Positions 24,811 through 36,740 of a stretch of DNA of 64,000 nt are shown here, piece after piece (within the stretch, counting starts at the first letter, position 1; each line of letters starts with the position of its first letter). Under the pieces are notes generated by a model. That model was not told the DNA's origin, did not search any database, and worked only from the letters and a program-made list of their open reading frames with translations. The DNA comes from Steromphala cineraria. Lineage: Eukaryota > Mollusca > Gastropoda > Trochida > Trochidae. A program made the position numbers and the translations under genes. The stretch spans positions 72,421,060 through 72,485,059 of the forward strand of contig OU744721.1 of assembly GCA_916613615.1 (NCBI GenBank). The letters run 5' to 3'.

Positions 24811-27419
24811 CTTGTTGTAAAGATCTGAACTGAAGATCTTAAACAACTCCTCAATGTTGTCTTGTCATTCTTTAGTAAAACAGATGATACCTGTCTTTAC
24901 CCTTCCCGCTGATGGTTCTTTTTATCAATATTTTGATGATCGAATACTTTAAATAAACAATAACTTGAAAAGACTGTTTATCAATATATTACTACTACAA
25001 CTTTTTATCAATATATCACTACAATGTACCACGATTCTTATTTAACTTTTAGAAACAGTGTTGATTTGGATAGGATATACTAATGCTCGTAAGATTATAG
25101 TAACACTGACAGTAAAGGTGCGTATTCAGTGCATCCGCTTGTATTTATGTTTTTCTGCAATACTAATTACACTCGTGATCAAAATTGTTCTCGAAATTCT
25201 GATTGCTTAGGGATGATACATTTAAAATACGAAAGTAAAGTGATATCTAACGAAACAGCCTTTTATTTCGATTTACAATTAACTGTATATATAAACCTCG
25301 TTGTAATAATTTAAATGCTACGAGTGCACAGTATTTGTAAAAACTTACTATCAACTTCTAACACCTTTTGTAAAGCCGCAATTTATGAAATGATACAGTT
25401 TAAACAAACAAAACCTAGGTGTATGTCACAAACATAAACATAATATGGTCATGAATTTGAATAAATGAACAAATAGATAAAGATGTTTAATAAAATCATA
25501 CATAAGGCTAGTAATGATATAAAATATTTCAAATCATGTAAAATATACTCGACAAACGCTTTATTGATACCACCCTGACACAGGAATGAATCAAGCTCGA
25601 ATTATTTCCGTATTAAGGGGCCTAACTAAGAATAATACTTTAAGTAATTGTTTATTCAGTATTGTGCGTGACGTTTGACACGAAGCTAGGCCTTCTGAAA
25701 GAAGTAATCAATTTTATTAATTGGTGAATGCATGTGTCAATTATTATGCAGCATTTAAGGATCAACAACCATTGAATCTAACTTGTGCACCAATAGAGAA
25801 TGCATCGGTTTTGATTGATGTTGACAATCATGTAAAATAAAATTTATTGGGAATTGTTTAAACAAGATATTTCTGAAAGTCGTGTAAGAAGGTTAACAAT
25901 GCCAATGTACAAATTTACCCGAAAAATTGTAAATCACATGTTGTTTGTATTCTTATCATGGATACTTTCGGAATTCAGTCATTTGTACGTTGCCGCTGGA
26001 TTAGGCATCTCGCCATCACAGTGCCAGTGTAATCTCGTTCGGAAAGGGTGCAAAACAAATAAGAGGGTTGTAGTTTGGCTCAAGTGATATTGTTTAATAC
26101 AGCTCAAATTGCATACAACTTCATTTTACTTTTATTTAGGCCATTACTACACTGCAGGAGTTAAATGCATGTCAAGTTAATTAATAAACATTTGAATATA
26201 ACCAATGAAAAATGATCATAACTATCATACTCGTCCTTTGAACAAAGAAAACGATCGACAAACGAAAGAAAACCTGTACCTAGCATCAATCTTTTATTGC
26301 CATTTCATATTTCTAAAAATATTTTTTTATTACGAACCTTTTTTCTATGATTAATATGGGTTAAGTTATAACAAAAGCTATCATTGTGTGCTATCAAATC
26401 TATTGCTTTACAAACGTTAACCCAATGATAATGTTAATGTATTGGACCTAGTTATCAATATACCGTTAATTGGTATTCTTTTGGCCTAAATAGGCCCATA
26501 GAAAATGTTTTAGCTGGTTTTGATTAAATGACATAAGTGAAAATAAAGTGACGTCCGTAGATGTATTGTAAAAGGTATGTACTCTTGTGAATATTGTAGG
26601 CTTTTCATAATAATTCCTTAACAAAATTGATGAATTTGTTTCAATTTCTTAACTAGTAGTTTGATAGTTGTTTTCAAAGATATCATCAAAACCAACATTT
26701 CATCTTGGGATCTTAGTTCAGTTTTTTAAATAATATATCTTAAAAAATGGACGTAGCTTGATAAACATTGACTATGTATGTTATAAGCGTACTGAAATTT
26801 GTTTGTGTATTGTTACAAGGAGCTACAACTGATCAAACAACTGATACACATGGATAGATAGCAACCTTAGTTGAGTATTAGGTACAAACAAATCGAACAG
26901 AAGTGTTTGCAGCCATATACTGGCATTTAAGGGGTGTCATCAACCATGATTAGGCTACAATTTATATTGCATTCGGCATTTAAAAACTGTATTGAAAAAT
27001 ATCTAATTTTACTTTCTCTTTTGTATATAAGTGAGTAAATTTAGATTTGTAAGATCGAATGTTTAGACACATTAAATGGATATGTACATCATTAATTCTT
27101 TTAGCCAATTGCATGAGTCGTCGATTACATCTTACATCTTACCTCATCCTCAACATGGAAAGTCATCAATACACAAATCATCTTATCTAGCTGATTTACG
27201 TTTAAAATTCAAACTATGGCATGTATGCATTTTGCCATCATGAAATTAATCCATTTACAATTTCAAGCAAATAAATGAATGCATTTGTATTTATATTTAA
27301 CAATTTCACGCCTCTTATTTATGTCAGATGTTGTTGGATTGCATTCACACATCGATAAAACAGATATGTTATCAAGTTGTTTTTGAGCTCATTAAATTCC
27401 ATTCCCTTCAGGTTACAGC
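24811..27419. other. Region without recognisable genes
   Basis: AT-rich, with a scrap of the X family at 25640-25765. A 77-codon frame at 25854-26087 has no domain features. Nothing else supported. Confidence 0.5.
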
Positions 27420-27640
27420 ATCGCACAAGCAAGGTGTTTAAATTATGAAACTATTCCCAAGTTACCAAAAGTTTGTGTCAAAAGGCACATTTATCTTGAT
27501 TCTTCAATTAAACTGCATATGATAAATTGAAGAACTCCGTTACCCTTTGGTGTTATTAGAAGAAAACATCAACATTAGCACTTTCCAATGTGTACATGCA
27601 TCAACACCAAACTTCACTTTTAAGGTTGAAATTGATAAAA
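27420..27640. repeat. Local duplicate, copy 1 (matches 28978-29200)
   Basis: GCAAGGTGTTTAAATTATGAAACTATTCCCAAGTTACC...TTAGAAGAAAACATCAACATTAGC matches the block at 28985-29135 with moderate divergence. The two copies flank the C3 module, the GC-palindrome element and the Myb/SANT pseudogene. Confidence 0.75.
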
Positions 27641-27819
27641 CCTATCTGCTTCTTATACATAATTTCCAAGCAACGACTTGCAAGGTAAGTCGTGAACAAA
27701 TGTTTCAATTCAATCTGTAGTCGTAAAACATAGCAACATTGTTTGAAGCTAATACATTTATCACGATAATTGAGTTTCTCAGCTCGCGGATCGGTAGTAG
27801 ATAGACAATAATGTCCTCC

Positions 27820-27890
27820 ATGGTTTTGTCTCCTTGTGGACAGTGTAAACTAAATATTTAACCTGCAGCAAGACATAAGCCTAGTTTACA
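27820..27890. repeat. Conserved module, copy C3
   Basis: GTCTCCTTGTGGACAGTGTAAACT is intact, while the second core is altered (GCAGCAAGACATAAGC). The upstream context (CATAGCAACATTGTTTGAAGCTAATACA) matches the context of C4 and C6. Confidence 0.65.
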
Positions 27891-28040
27891 TGCAAACGTT
27901 TGACCCTGGGGTCCAATTTAACTCCCGGGGGCAAATTTTCTCATATAAACACCATTTGACCCCGGGGGCAAAGTTTACCCCAGGGTTTAATTTGCCCCCG
28001 GGGGCAAATGCTGCATATAAACGGTTTACATACTTTTTAT
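27890..28040. repeat. GC-palindrome MITE-like element
   Basis: Four copies of TTGACCCCGGGGGCAAA-type palindromes alternate with CATATAAAC in about 150 bp. The ends GTTTACATGCAAACG and CATATAAACGGTTTACATAC are roughly inverted. The architecture (CCCCGGGG blocks alternating with a TATATA-containing spacer) recalls the arms of 13216-14527, but the sequence differs. Confidence 0.6.
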
Positions 28041-28162
28041 CCTATGCTGAAATGAATACACGAACACCCCTTTCAGTAGTCAACACCTCACATGTATAGA
28101 TATTTCACATGCAATAGTTTCCTGCCTCATTCACCTAACTTTTGTAAGCAAGCCGAAACAAC

Positions 28163-28608
28163 ATGCTACATGCGAGGAGTAATTCATGGGTTGATGATGA
28201 AACTGAATGTCTGTTGAGTATCTGGGAAGAACTGCACATACAGACACAGCTAGACAGCCCTACTAAAGCTGACAGTGCGGTTTATAATAGAATTAGCAAG
28301 GAAATGAAGGAGAACAGTTTTGAGAAATCTGCAATGTTCAATGTAAAAAGCGAATGAAGTACCTGAGAAAGAGTTACAGGCAGTGTTGAGATAAAGTTAA
28401 AAGAAGTGGTCATGCACGAAACATCTGCAAACTCTATACCAAAGTAAATCAGATATTCGATAAACGGCCAGCAACTTCGCCAGGAAAAGTCCGACAGAGC
28501 TTCACCAACAAGTTTGAAGTCGCTAACAGAGACATCTCTGATTCTGAGTCTCTTGGTGTGGAACCTTGCATCCTTCAACACGACAAAATGTGGTCTCGAT
28601 TGTCATTC
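28163..28608 (+). pseudogene. Myb/SANT-like DNA-binding domain gene, broken
   Basis: The first 55 codons read as the start of a trihelix/Myb-SANT-like domain: SWVDDETECLLSIWEELHIQ, then VYNRISKEMKEN. After FEKSAM (about 28333) the homologous reading jumps frame and continues as QCKKRMKYLRKSYRQC, one stop codon, then GHARNICKLYTKVNQIFDKR and PATSP, to a stop near 28606. The W..ET..LL..W, ISK.M...F.KS, QC..K, YL.K.Y and IF..RPAT spacing is that of the MADF/Myb-SANT-like domains found in PIF/Harbinger transposons and in domesticated host genes. One frameshift and one nonsense codon show it is dead. No introns are seen over about 150 codons. Confidence 0.7.
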
Positions 28609-28977
28609 TGGCGCTACTGAGTCTGACTCCTCGGCTCCAAGGTTGGCTCTGTTGCTGTATGGCTTCAACAACCATCGACACATAGAATGTGAAGGGTCGC
28701 CAATAAGAACGACTTGTATGTCAACCTTCTCATCATCAACAGATTCAACACCAACTTCAACATTTCACTCCGGAAAGTTCAAATAGGAAGGATGTTGACA
28801 ACACTCAATCAATTTACTTACTCCATAAGTAAAAGTTTTTACAGTTAACAACGCCCCCTCTTTTATGTGTGTAAAATGTATTTTACAATCACCAACATAT
28901 CGAGATACCATACATGTATATCAAATCATGTTATTTTTCAACTCATTAAGTTATTTTTTCCGATTCAAGTAATAGGT

Positions 28978-29200
28978 TTGCAACAGCAAGGTGTTTCAAT
29001 TATGCCTTGATTCCCAAGTTGCCAAAAGTTTGTGTCAAAAGACATTTATTTTGATTCTTCTATTAAACTGCACAATATTAACTGAACACTTCCATCACCA
29101 TGACATTGTGTTGCCATTAGAAGAAACCATCAACATCAGTGAACAACGTGCACTTTGTATTTGTAAATACATCAAATTGAACAAAGCACTTTCACTGTGT
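28978..29200. repeat. Local duplicate, copy 2 (matches 27420-27640)
   Basis: See 27420-27640. The small frame over 28991-29224 is not open in the other copy, so it is not treated as a gene. Confidence 0.75.
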
Positions 29201-29364
29201 ACGATCATCCGTCAGTCTGGTTAAACGCTTTGAATAAACATCGACCTTCAATATAGATTTGTATAGTATTTAAGAGTTTATTGTCGCTTAGAGATTTGTA
29301 TCAGAACAACTGAAAACACTCACTTGCTGCCCCATGTGTGTAATAATTTGTTTTCAGTTATAAA

Positions 29365-29720
29365 AGGGGCAGTAGCACGTTTTTGAGGGGGAATATAAGG
29401 TGATGTCAGGAAAATGGAAATTAATGGTTCCAATTGAAAGACAATGTATTTTAACGAAATGGAGCAGTAACAATTCAAATATATAAGGTAAAGTTTAGCC
29501 ATACGATTCCCTTTTCTAACATAAAATGAATTAAAGGTGTTCAAAAAAATGGCCGCTAATGGATTTTATGTGAATCTTCATACTTTCTCCTCTGACTACA
29601 GATGATTGGCTTGTGTAATGAGATTGTTGACACTGTCAAAATAATACATTTTACATTAACGTACAATTATAAGTGAAAAATGTAAAATATAAAATTATAA
29701 AAAAAAGTGCTACTGCCCCT
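29365..29720. mobile_element. TTAA-site MITE, copy M2
   Basis: Same family as M1: AGGGGCAGTAGCACGTTTTT at the left, AGTGCTACTGCCCCT at the right, with the same internal landmarks. The flanks are TAAA and TGAA, apparently mutated from TTAA. Length 356 bp. Confidence 0.85.
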
Positions 29721-31060
29721 TGAAAGGTTTCAAATGAAACGAAAAGTTACAAATCATATACTATTTGACCATTGCGGAATGCAAATTACAGATTTTGGGA
29801 GTATTATGATATACGGTTTTTAGGTTTTGTATACTTAAAATTCACCGAGTATTGTTTATTCACTGAAGAACATGACACAAAAGTTATACTTTTTGTATTA
29901 TACATAATATCTCAAGTGTATTGCAATTAGTAGAGACCAATTCTATACAGTAGAATATACTTTGCAGTTGTGACTTGTGATATCTTCCTTAAGTGTGTAT
30001 TATGTTTGATTTAAGTGAAGAGTGTCAGTTTCTCTACATCGTAATGTCTGACTCATTCTGTTCAACTATGACAAACGGTAATATATTTTCTTTTTCTGTT
30101 ACACAATGTCATGTCGTCAGTATCATTTTCTTTCTTTTCATTTTGATGTCTATTTCAATTTTCATGATTGCAATAAATGTAAGTCGTAAATAAAACTTTT
30201 TGTCTGTTAGAAATGCCAATAAAATGGAATGAGTTGTAAGACGTTTCAAGTCAACATCTGACTAAAAACAAATGCATAAAAGAAAAGTAATTCCTATATG
30301 GATGAAATCACATAATTAATTGAAAAACATTATAACAACTAACTTGTTGCTTGTTGCTACCTGATTAAAACTGAATATACCCTCCGATTTGCTTGTTTGG
30401 TTTTCCAAGAATGTGAAACGATGTTACAAGGGGCATTTTCAGATTTGCATTCTAGTTTAGAAACAATGGGTTTCGAATTATATTATTTCTGTAGAAAAAA
30501 CATTGAACAAATCTGACACCATAATAGGAATTTGGAATCAAAAGTACCTAATTTTAATTCTTGATTAAAACACCCTCTAAAACTTGCCGTAGCAAAAAAC
30601 GAACCCCTAATCCTATATGCCCTCGTTATTTGTGTACTTGGATTTTCCTTCTCTCCTTTGACGTTCCAAATTTAAACTACAAGTATGTAACATCTTGTAA
30701 TCTGAAAACGATCATGGAAATAATGATTTTATCCAATGAACATTATTCAAAATATTGCACATCTCAAATATTTTGAATAATCTAATTCATGATAATTTCC
30801 CGTATTTGTTTATAGTCTTCCGCGCGCGTTAAGAACTACCATACTCATGCTGAAGAAATGTTGTTGATCGTCACGTAACCTTTAACACGATTCTAAATGT
30901 GTTTATGTCCCACAGTCCTTTGCACATTACTGCAAATGATACGCCCCATTTTAAGGATAAATGGAGATGTCCTTTGACTAATTATATGTATCTTCATTAA
31001 TCACGTTCTTAACTTGTTTAGGTGACAGCAAATATATGTTTGATATTCGAAGAATACGTA
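29721..31060. other. Region without recognisable genes
   Basis: AT-rich. Short frames (for example 29993-30193, rich in hydrophobic residues) lack domain features and are not called. Confidence 0.5.
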
Positions 31061-32090
31061 TAGTGATTATTAACCTCGTGTGTTTCCGTATCATTAATAT
31101 CATATAATAGGAATAAAATTTGTTTTATGTGAGCCTCTGGCGAGCATAATACATATATTATTTATTCCTACTATATGATATTAATGATACGGAAACACAC
31201 GAGGCTAATAATTTCTTTATCATATAATGATTTTGAAATAAACGGGTTTAAACGAAAATATGATTCCTTCTAAAAATATGTTTGACCTAGATTTCGCGGA
31301 GTAATAGCTTTCACAATAAACCAAGGTGAAGGTCATATTGTCGGCGATGTATAGTTGTGAACAGTCTAGAAATATTCCTTCATGAAATTATTTTTCCACA
31401 GTGTTAGAAACGTCTTTTACAATCTATCGACATGTTCAGTCTGATTCCCAGTGCACGAGTAAACACTGTATCTTTTTATAACACAAAATGTGTAAGAACT
31501 ACTTGTCAACGTCGCTACAATAGGGGAAGTAACTTTAACTGCATTTTGAAAAGCTGCATTGTCATTGTTGTTACGCCAGTTCAGTTACGGTATCCTTGGA
31601 CTAAACGCCGACTATTTGCAAAGGTGAGGTTGTTGCGTTTGTTACTCCGCTACTAGGTAATCTGTATTATCACTAGAAAATAATTTGTTTTTGTCGATTA
31701 GTTGGTAACCGACATGGTCAAAGCGATCTAGGCCTATGTTATTTATGGAAATTGAAGCACACATTTTTTTGATAGATATTAATAGCTGCACATCGTTATA
31801 TTTTTAAACGAAAGATGAAAACAACTTGAAATGCTTCCATAACCAAGCTATAATTTCCTAAATACGAATGCATTATAAGTTTACCCTGACGGCTTTCGTA
31901 CGATATTTAATTCGATAAAAAACACAAAAGGCTAGTGAGCGGTTTAGGACTCGCATGAAATGCATGGAGATTTGAGAAAATAGTTCGGGTTTTGACCTAA
32001 ATTGCATCTTTATCAGATTTTGAGCAAATTGGATACCAAGTTTATCCGATAGCTTTATTGCATCGATAACAACCTCCATTATATGATAAA
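31061..32090. mobile_element. Hairpin-headed element P2
   Basis: A palindrome at 31061-31216 (left arm AACCTCGTGTGTTTCCGTATC, right arm GATACGGAAACACACGAGG, tip GTGAGCCTCTGGCGAGC) is followed by TTTATCATATAATG. The inverted partner CATTATATGATAAA closes the element at 32077-32090. The next base begins element P3. A 7-bp direct repeat AATACGT lies just left of P2 (31053-31059) and just right of P3 (33259-33265), so the pair may have been inserted as a unit. No coding capacity recognised. Confidence 0.65.
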
Positions 32091-33255
32091 TAGAGAATAC
32101 TAAACGAATGGTAATGTGATAACATTTTTAAGCAACGAGTGTATAGAATTGGTATCAGACGAACGAAAGTGAGTCTAATACTAAATTCTATTCACGAGTT
32201 GCTTAAAAATGTTATCACATTACCATGAGTTTAGTATTTTATTTATTACTCAACCCTCATATCAATATTTATGTAAACAAATCGTCAAAACAAGAATCAG
32301 CTGGCTTGGAACAGTCGGGGAAACCAGCGTATGAATTTCCATGAGTCGAAATAAAATAGTTCGCTATTTTTTTTATGTTTACAGATATCATACGCCTATA
32401 AACATGAAACAAAGTATATTGGTGAAAAATATTTAATTATCAAAAGATGCATTGATAAAATAAACACTAAGAAGTAACTAAAACTGTCAACACATCATGC
32501 ACTCACAAAGTGACGTCATCAGATCGCCAAATAACGTCATCGGAATGTGTCCTGTTTCTAGGTCACGCTATGTAGGCGAACAGTGTCAACGACTGTGACA
32601 TAATCTACTTCTATTAATAGAATGTCTTTACCATGTCATGTGACGTGTCACGTGAACACTGTATCAACCAATCACGTTGTAATAAAACTTCACTCCTGGT
32701 CAAGTCAAACTGAGCGTTGTGTCACGTCTGTTACAGCAAGATGACTCCAACATTTTAGCAGATGTAGTCATCATTGATTCTTGTACATGTACGATTGATT
32801 GATTACATAAACATGAGTTACTGAATGTGTTGATGGAATCGGGAGATAGAACTTGGGGAAAGGTAGTTAAACGATAACTTGTTTGGATTTCGTGCTTGTG
32901 GAGGAAAGCGACGGTTTTGGTGGCAATGAAGCAAGTAAACAGTCGAAACACCAGTTATGTTACGGTAGGCAGAGGAGGCAACACCGCTTGCGACGGCACA
33001 GAAGGTGGACAAGTGATTAAACGAAGGATGGATTTGTGATGATTATCAATAAGATAATGCATCTAAAATGTAAAAAAACCGCATAGATAATATTCTTTCA
33101 CATAAATAACCATTTTGTTTAGAATATTAAAATTTGTCAGTCGCCACTTATAAGTCACGTCATCGGACAATGTCATGTGACGTTCGAAAGTAGTTCCGTT
33201 TCTTTGCACGAGATGGTAACACACATGAGTGATCTCACCACGGTTGAGTAATAAA
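32091..33255. mobile_element. Hairpin-headed element P3
   Basis: A palindrome at 32091-32245 (arms ACTAAACGAATGGTAATGTG / ATCACATTACCATGAGTTTA, tip around GACGAACGAAAGTGAGTC) is followed by TTTATTACTCAACC. Its inverted partner GGTTGAGTAATAAA lies at 33242-33255. The left border TAGAGAATA is the same as in P1. The interior of about 1 kb contains short minus-strand frames (32700-33012) with no domain I know. Confidence 0.65.
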
Positions 33256-33629
33256 AAAAATACGTCCACACGTTTTACACACTGATTATGCATCTTTAAT
33301 CAACTGGTGTTAGATGAAAAGGAATTGCTTTTTGTTATACTTTGAGATTAACCTTCATTTATTTGCTTTTACAAAATGAACGCGCTAACAACTACATCCT
33401 TGTAGTATTGCGCATTGACCACACAACAATCGCACGCTGACAACAAATTGAAACCTCAACTCACTCAGAATAATAGCCAAACAAAACCTGATGTTGATGC
33501 AAAGGCATATTTGAATTTAACATGTAATCATAGAACATAGCGGCATTGTTTTAGGCTAATACATCATCTAACACAATTGAGTTCACTTGAACGATGTAAT
33601 TAAGAACGGTATTGGCGAGATATGAGATT

Positions 33630-33715
33630 ACTTTGTGTCTCCTTGTGGACAGTGTAAACACACAATGTTCGAGGCTAGACATAGCTTTATATTGTGCTAT
33701 CCGCGGACACAATTT
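33630..33715. repeat. Conserved module, copy C4
   Basis: Best-preserved copy: TGTGTCTCCTTGTGGACAGT, GTAAACACACAATGTTC, GAGGCTAGACATAGCTT. The TGTGT...ACACA ends could pair around the first core. No frame shared with the other copies. Confidence 0.7.
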
Positions 33716-34619
33716 AGATTGAATGTCGTCATGAATCTCTTCCTTTAATATTATAATATATGTTTTCAGTTATAAACGGTAGATTTTGTCCCAACAAATC
33801 CATACCAATAATCACAATTTTGAAACTCCTATGACAGTGTTATGTAATGTACTTTAACAATCAACGCAGATTTGATTAAAATGATATTATTTGATAATAG
33901 ATATATGTGTTTTCGATGAATACTCATTGGACGATCTTTTTCTGAAACACTAAAAACAGAGCTGTATATGAATAAAGTGTGACGAGCAAGAGTATGATTT
34001 ATTGTTAAAATTTTAATTAAAATTGAATTTCAGATTTTACCTTAAACTTGTCTTTAATATAAAAACAAATGTATCAAATAAGATTGTTCAACTAACGATT
34101 CATCCATTGAAGTGACAAAGCGGCGATATAAACTGCTAAATTACTTGTGCAACTCTTTCATAAGATTTCTATGTTTGCACCGGACACTTTCCTGATTAAA
34201 ATATTAAATTCATTGCTGTATCCTTTTACCAGATAATGAATTGTTGTTATCCAGAATAAAGAGTAACACTGTAGCAGCTAAGCCCTCATGGGAGCAAGCC
34301 ATCGTCTGAAGGATTACATGCATGATAAAAATCTGTTCAACATATAAACCTACCTGTAAAACAGAAATCTTCTTGTTTCATGAATAGAGTATTTACGTGT
34401 TAAACATCACTACATTCAATATCCATTATGTAGCGTCAACATAGGTTCAATGAAAAGTGTTAAATTGACAGAAACCAATTAAGATAATATTATCATAATA
34501 TCAAACAACTTAGTTCTTTAATTTAGCTTTGTTCTGAAACCTGTGGGTCACGAAACCGTCATCCTTTTCTCTTGCCAGTAAGTTGCTGAGTGCAGCAGAG
34601 GTAAGAGCGTGGCCAACTC

Positions 34620-34823
34620 GCTAACTCCACTAATCTGTACTCTGGGCTCAGAAGCTAGATACGCTCGCGCGGCCCGACTTAGGATATAGCCAATCAAATC
34701 ATTTTCTCGTTGAAATTTTTATTGAGAAGGTGGCGAGAAAATGATTTGTTTGGCTATATCCTAAGTCGGGCCGCGCGAGCGAATCTAGCTTCTGAGCCCA
34801 CGGTACAGATATGTGGAGTTAGC
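34620..34823. repeat. Long palindrome P4
   Basis: Arms of about 93 bp, starting GCTAACTCCACTAATCTG and ending CATATGTGGAGTTAGC on the reverse. They include GGGCTCAGAAGCTAGAT, CGCTCGCGCGGCCCGACTTA and AAATCATTTTCTCG, around an unpaired centre near 34712-34732. Mismatches are few. Unlike P1-P3 I find no matching distant inverted repeat, so only the hairpin is annotated. Confidence 0.85.
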
Positions 34824-35140
34824 GTAACATTCGTACCCTGAGACAGGATGAATGAGGGCATGTGCTAAAACAACCAGGAGAGTTAAATCAAAGATTTATG
34901 TTGTAAAGCATTTTGAAATGTCAGGGATAGAATAGCCCTAGAACATACTAACTTGAATTAAATTGTAGTAATGTGATAGTGGGGAATTTTAGTTCAAAAT
35001 ATTGAATTTCAAACTGTCTTCTAACTTTCTAAAGGTTTAAGCGAGGATTTCGTCTTCTGCCATAGGAGTTCCATCACAAATTTCAACAGATAATGACCAA
35101 TTCCTTACAATATGAAACAAGATGTGTTTGTGAAACACGA

Positions 35141-36116
35141 ATGCCCCCGGATGCATCCTGCTCGCTGTGTCAAGGTCAAGGTCACAAGGTCAAATGTCAT
35201 GGTGTCATCTGAAAGGTCTCATCACAAGGGATCCATATGTCAAGTATCAAAGAGCTAGCTCTGACCAATCAAAAGTTATGACCAAGGTTAAAGTTTTTGT
35301 GGACAAACGGACAGACGGACGGACGGACGGAAAAGGTCAAATATCATGGTGTCATCTGAAAGGTCTCATCACAAGGGATACACATGTCAAGTATCAAAGA
35401 CCTAGCACTGACAGTATAGAAACTATAGCCAAGGTTAAAGTTTTCGGAAAAGGCTCGCTGTGTCAAGGTCAAGGTCACAAGGTCAAATGTCATGGTGTCA
35501 TCTGAAAGGTCTCATCACAAGGGATCCATATGTCAAGTATCAAAGAGCTAGCTCTGACCAATCAAAAGTTATGACCAAGGTTAAAGTTTAAAATGCTCGC
35601 TGTGTCAAGGTCAAGGTCACAAGGTCAAATGTCATGGTGTCATCTGAAAGGTCTCATCACAAGGGATCCATATGTCAAGTATCAAAGAGCTAGCTCTGAC
35701 CAATCAAAAGTTATGACCAAGGTTAAAGTTTTTGTGGACAAACGGACAGACGGACGGACGGACGGAAAAGGTCAAATATCATGGTGTCATCTGAAAGGTC
35801 TCATCACAAGGGATACACATGTCAAGTATCAAAGACCTAGCACTGACAGTATAGAAACTATAGCCAAGGTTAAAGTTTTCGGAAAAGGCTCGCTGTGTCA
35901 AGGTCAAGGTCACAAGGTCAAATGTCATGGTGTCATCTGAAAGGTCTCATCACAAGGGATCCATATGTCAAGTATCAAAGACCTAGCTCTTACCAATCAA
36001 AAGTTATGACCAAGGTTAAAGTTTTTGTGGACAAACGGACAGACGGACAGACGGACAGACAGACGGACAGGTGAAAAACAATATACCCCCGGAATCTCCG
36101 ATTCGGGGGCATAAAA
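35141..36116. repeat. Bivalve 'AAGGTCAAGGTCAC' repeat with higher-order structure
   Basis: Bounded by GAATGCCCCCGGAT on the left and GATTCGGGGGCATAAAAA on the right, so the ends are inverted. Inside, related units begin with CGCTGTGTCAAGGTCAAGG at 35163, 35456, 35598 and 35891 (spacings 293, 142, 293), giving two almost identical higher-order copies of about 435 bp. Short runs of GGACAGACGGACGG occur between units. Frames of 112-115 codons inside are by-products of the repeats. I know this family as widespread in bivalves; its mobilising enzyme is not evident. Confidence 0.9.
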
Positions 36117-36649
36117 ATAGTTAAAATAATGGTGAATATAATATGTTTGCACATACATCATTTGAATAAAAAAGTGCTTTCGAAATTAGTTTCTATACTT
36201 AACCTTTGTCTATACCATGGTGTTATCAATGTGACGTAGCAAAAGTAATACTTCTAATAAAACTTAAAATTATAAATAGTAGTGACAGTAGTTATATGAC
36301 TGTCCTATATTTTCCCTGAAAGCACTCGGGTGCATTTGAAAAAAAAGAAATGGCGCATTTTATCATCAGAGGAGCTCATTACAGATAATCGTTAATGAGG
36401 AAGGCATTTTTATCTTTTTATATGGGTAGATTTGTGAAATGAAGTCCTTATTTATTTTGATAATTTTTTTTTATCGATATGCAATATTGACAGCTATGTT
36501 GAAAATCTTCAAGTCTTACACTTTAATTTCATCTCTAACTGTTAAACATACATGAAGGAACCTCTTGTGTGCTCGGACCGCACTCAGGTACATTGAGTTT
36601 GTCAGTTATATTTCGCTTTGTTTTGCTGGTAGACGTAGGCATTGACGAA

Positions 36650-36740
36650 CTAAAGATTACAGTGTGTCTCCCTGTGGACAGTGTAAACAATCTAGTTTGC
36701 AAGTGGCTAGACACAGCTTAATATTGTGTTATTGTCTGGC
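36650..36740. repeat. Conserved module, copy C5
   Basis: GTGTCTCCCTGTGGACAGTG, then GTGGCTAGACACAGCTTAAT, followed by ATTGTGTTATTGTC, which resembles the downstream context of C1, C4 and C6. A 98-codon plus-strand frame follows at 36726 but is not preserved in the C7 block. Confidence 0.65.

Noticed and set aside
30781..31060. Possible promoter or CpG patch at TTCCGCGCGCGTTAAG (30820)
   Set aside because: A single short CG-rich string in AT-rich DNA with no adjacent gene; not enough to call a regulatory site.
35167..35940. Frames of 112 and 115 codons starting SRSRSQGQMSWCHLKGL
   Set aside because: They are translations of the tandem AAGGTCAAGGTCAC repeat; periodic, low complexity, and explained fully by the repeat.
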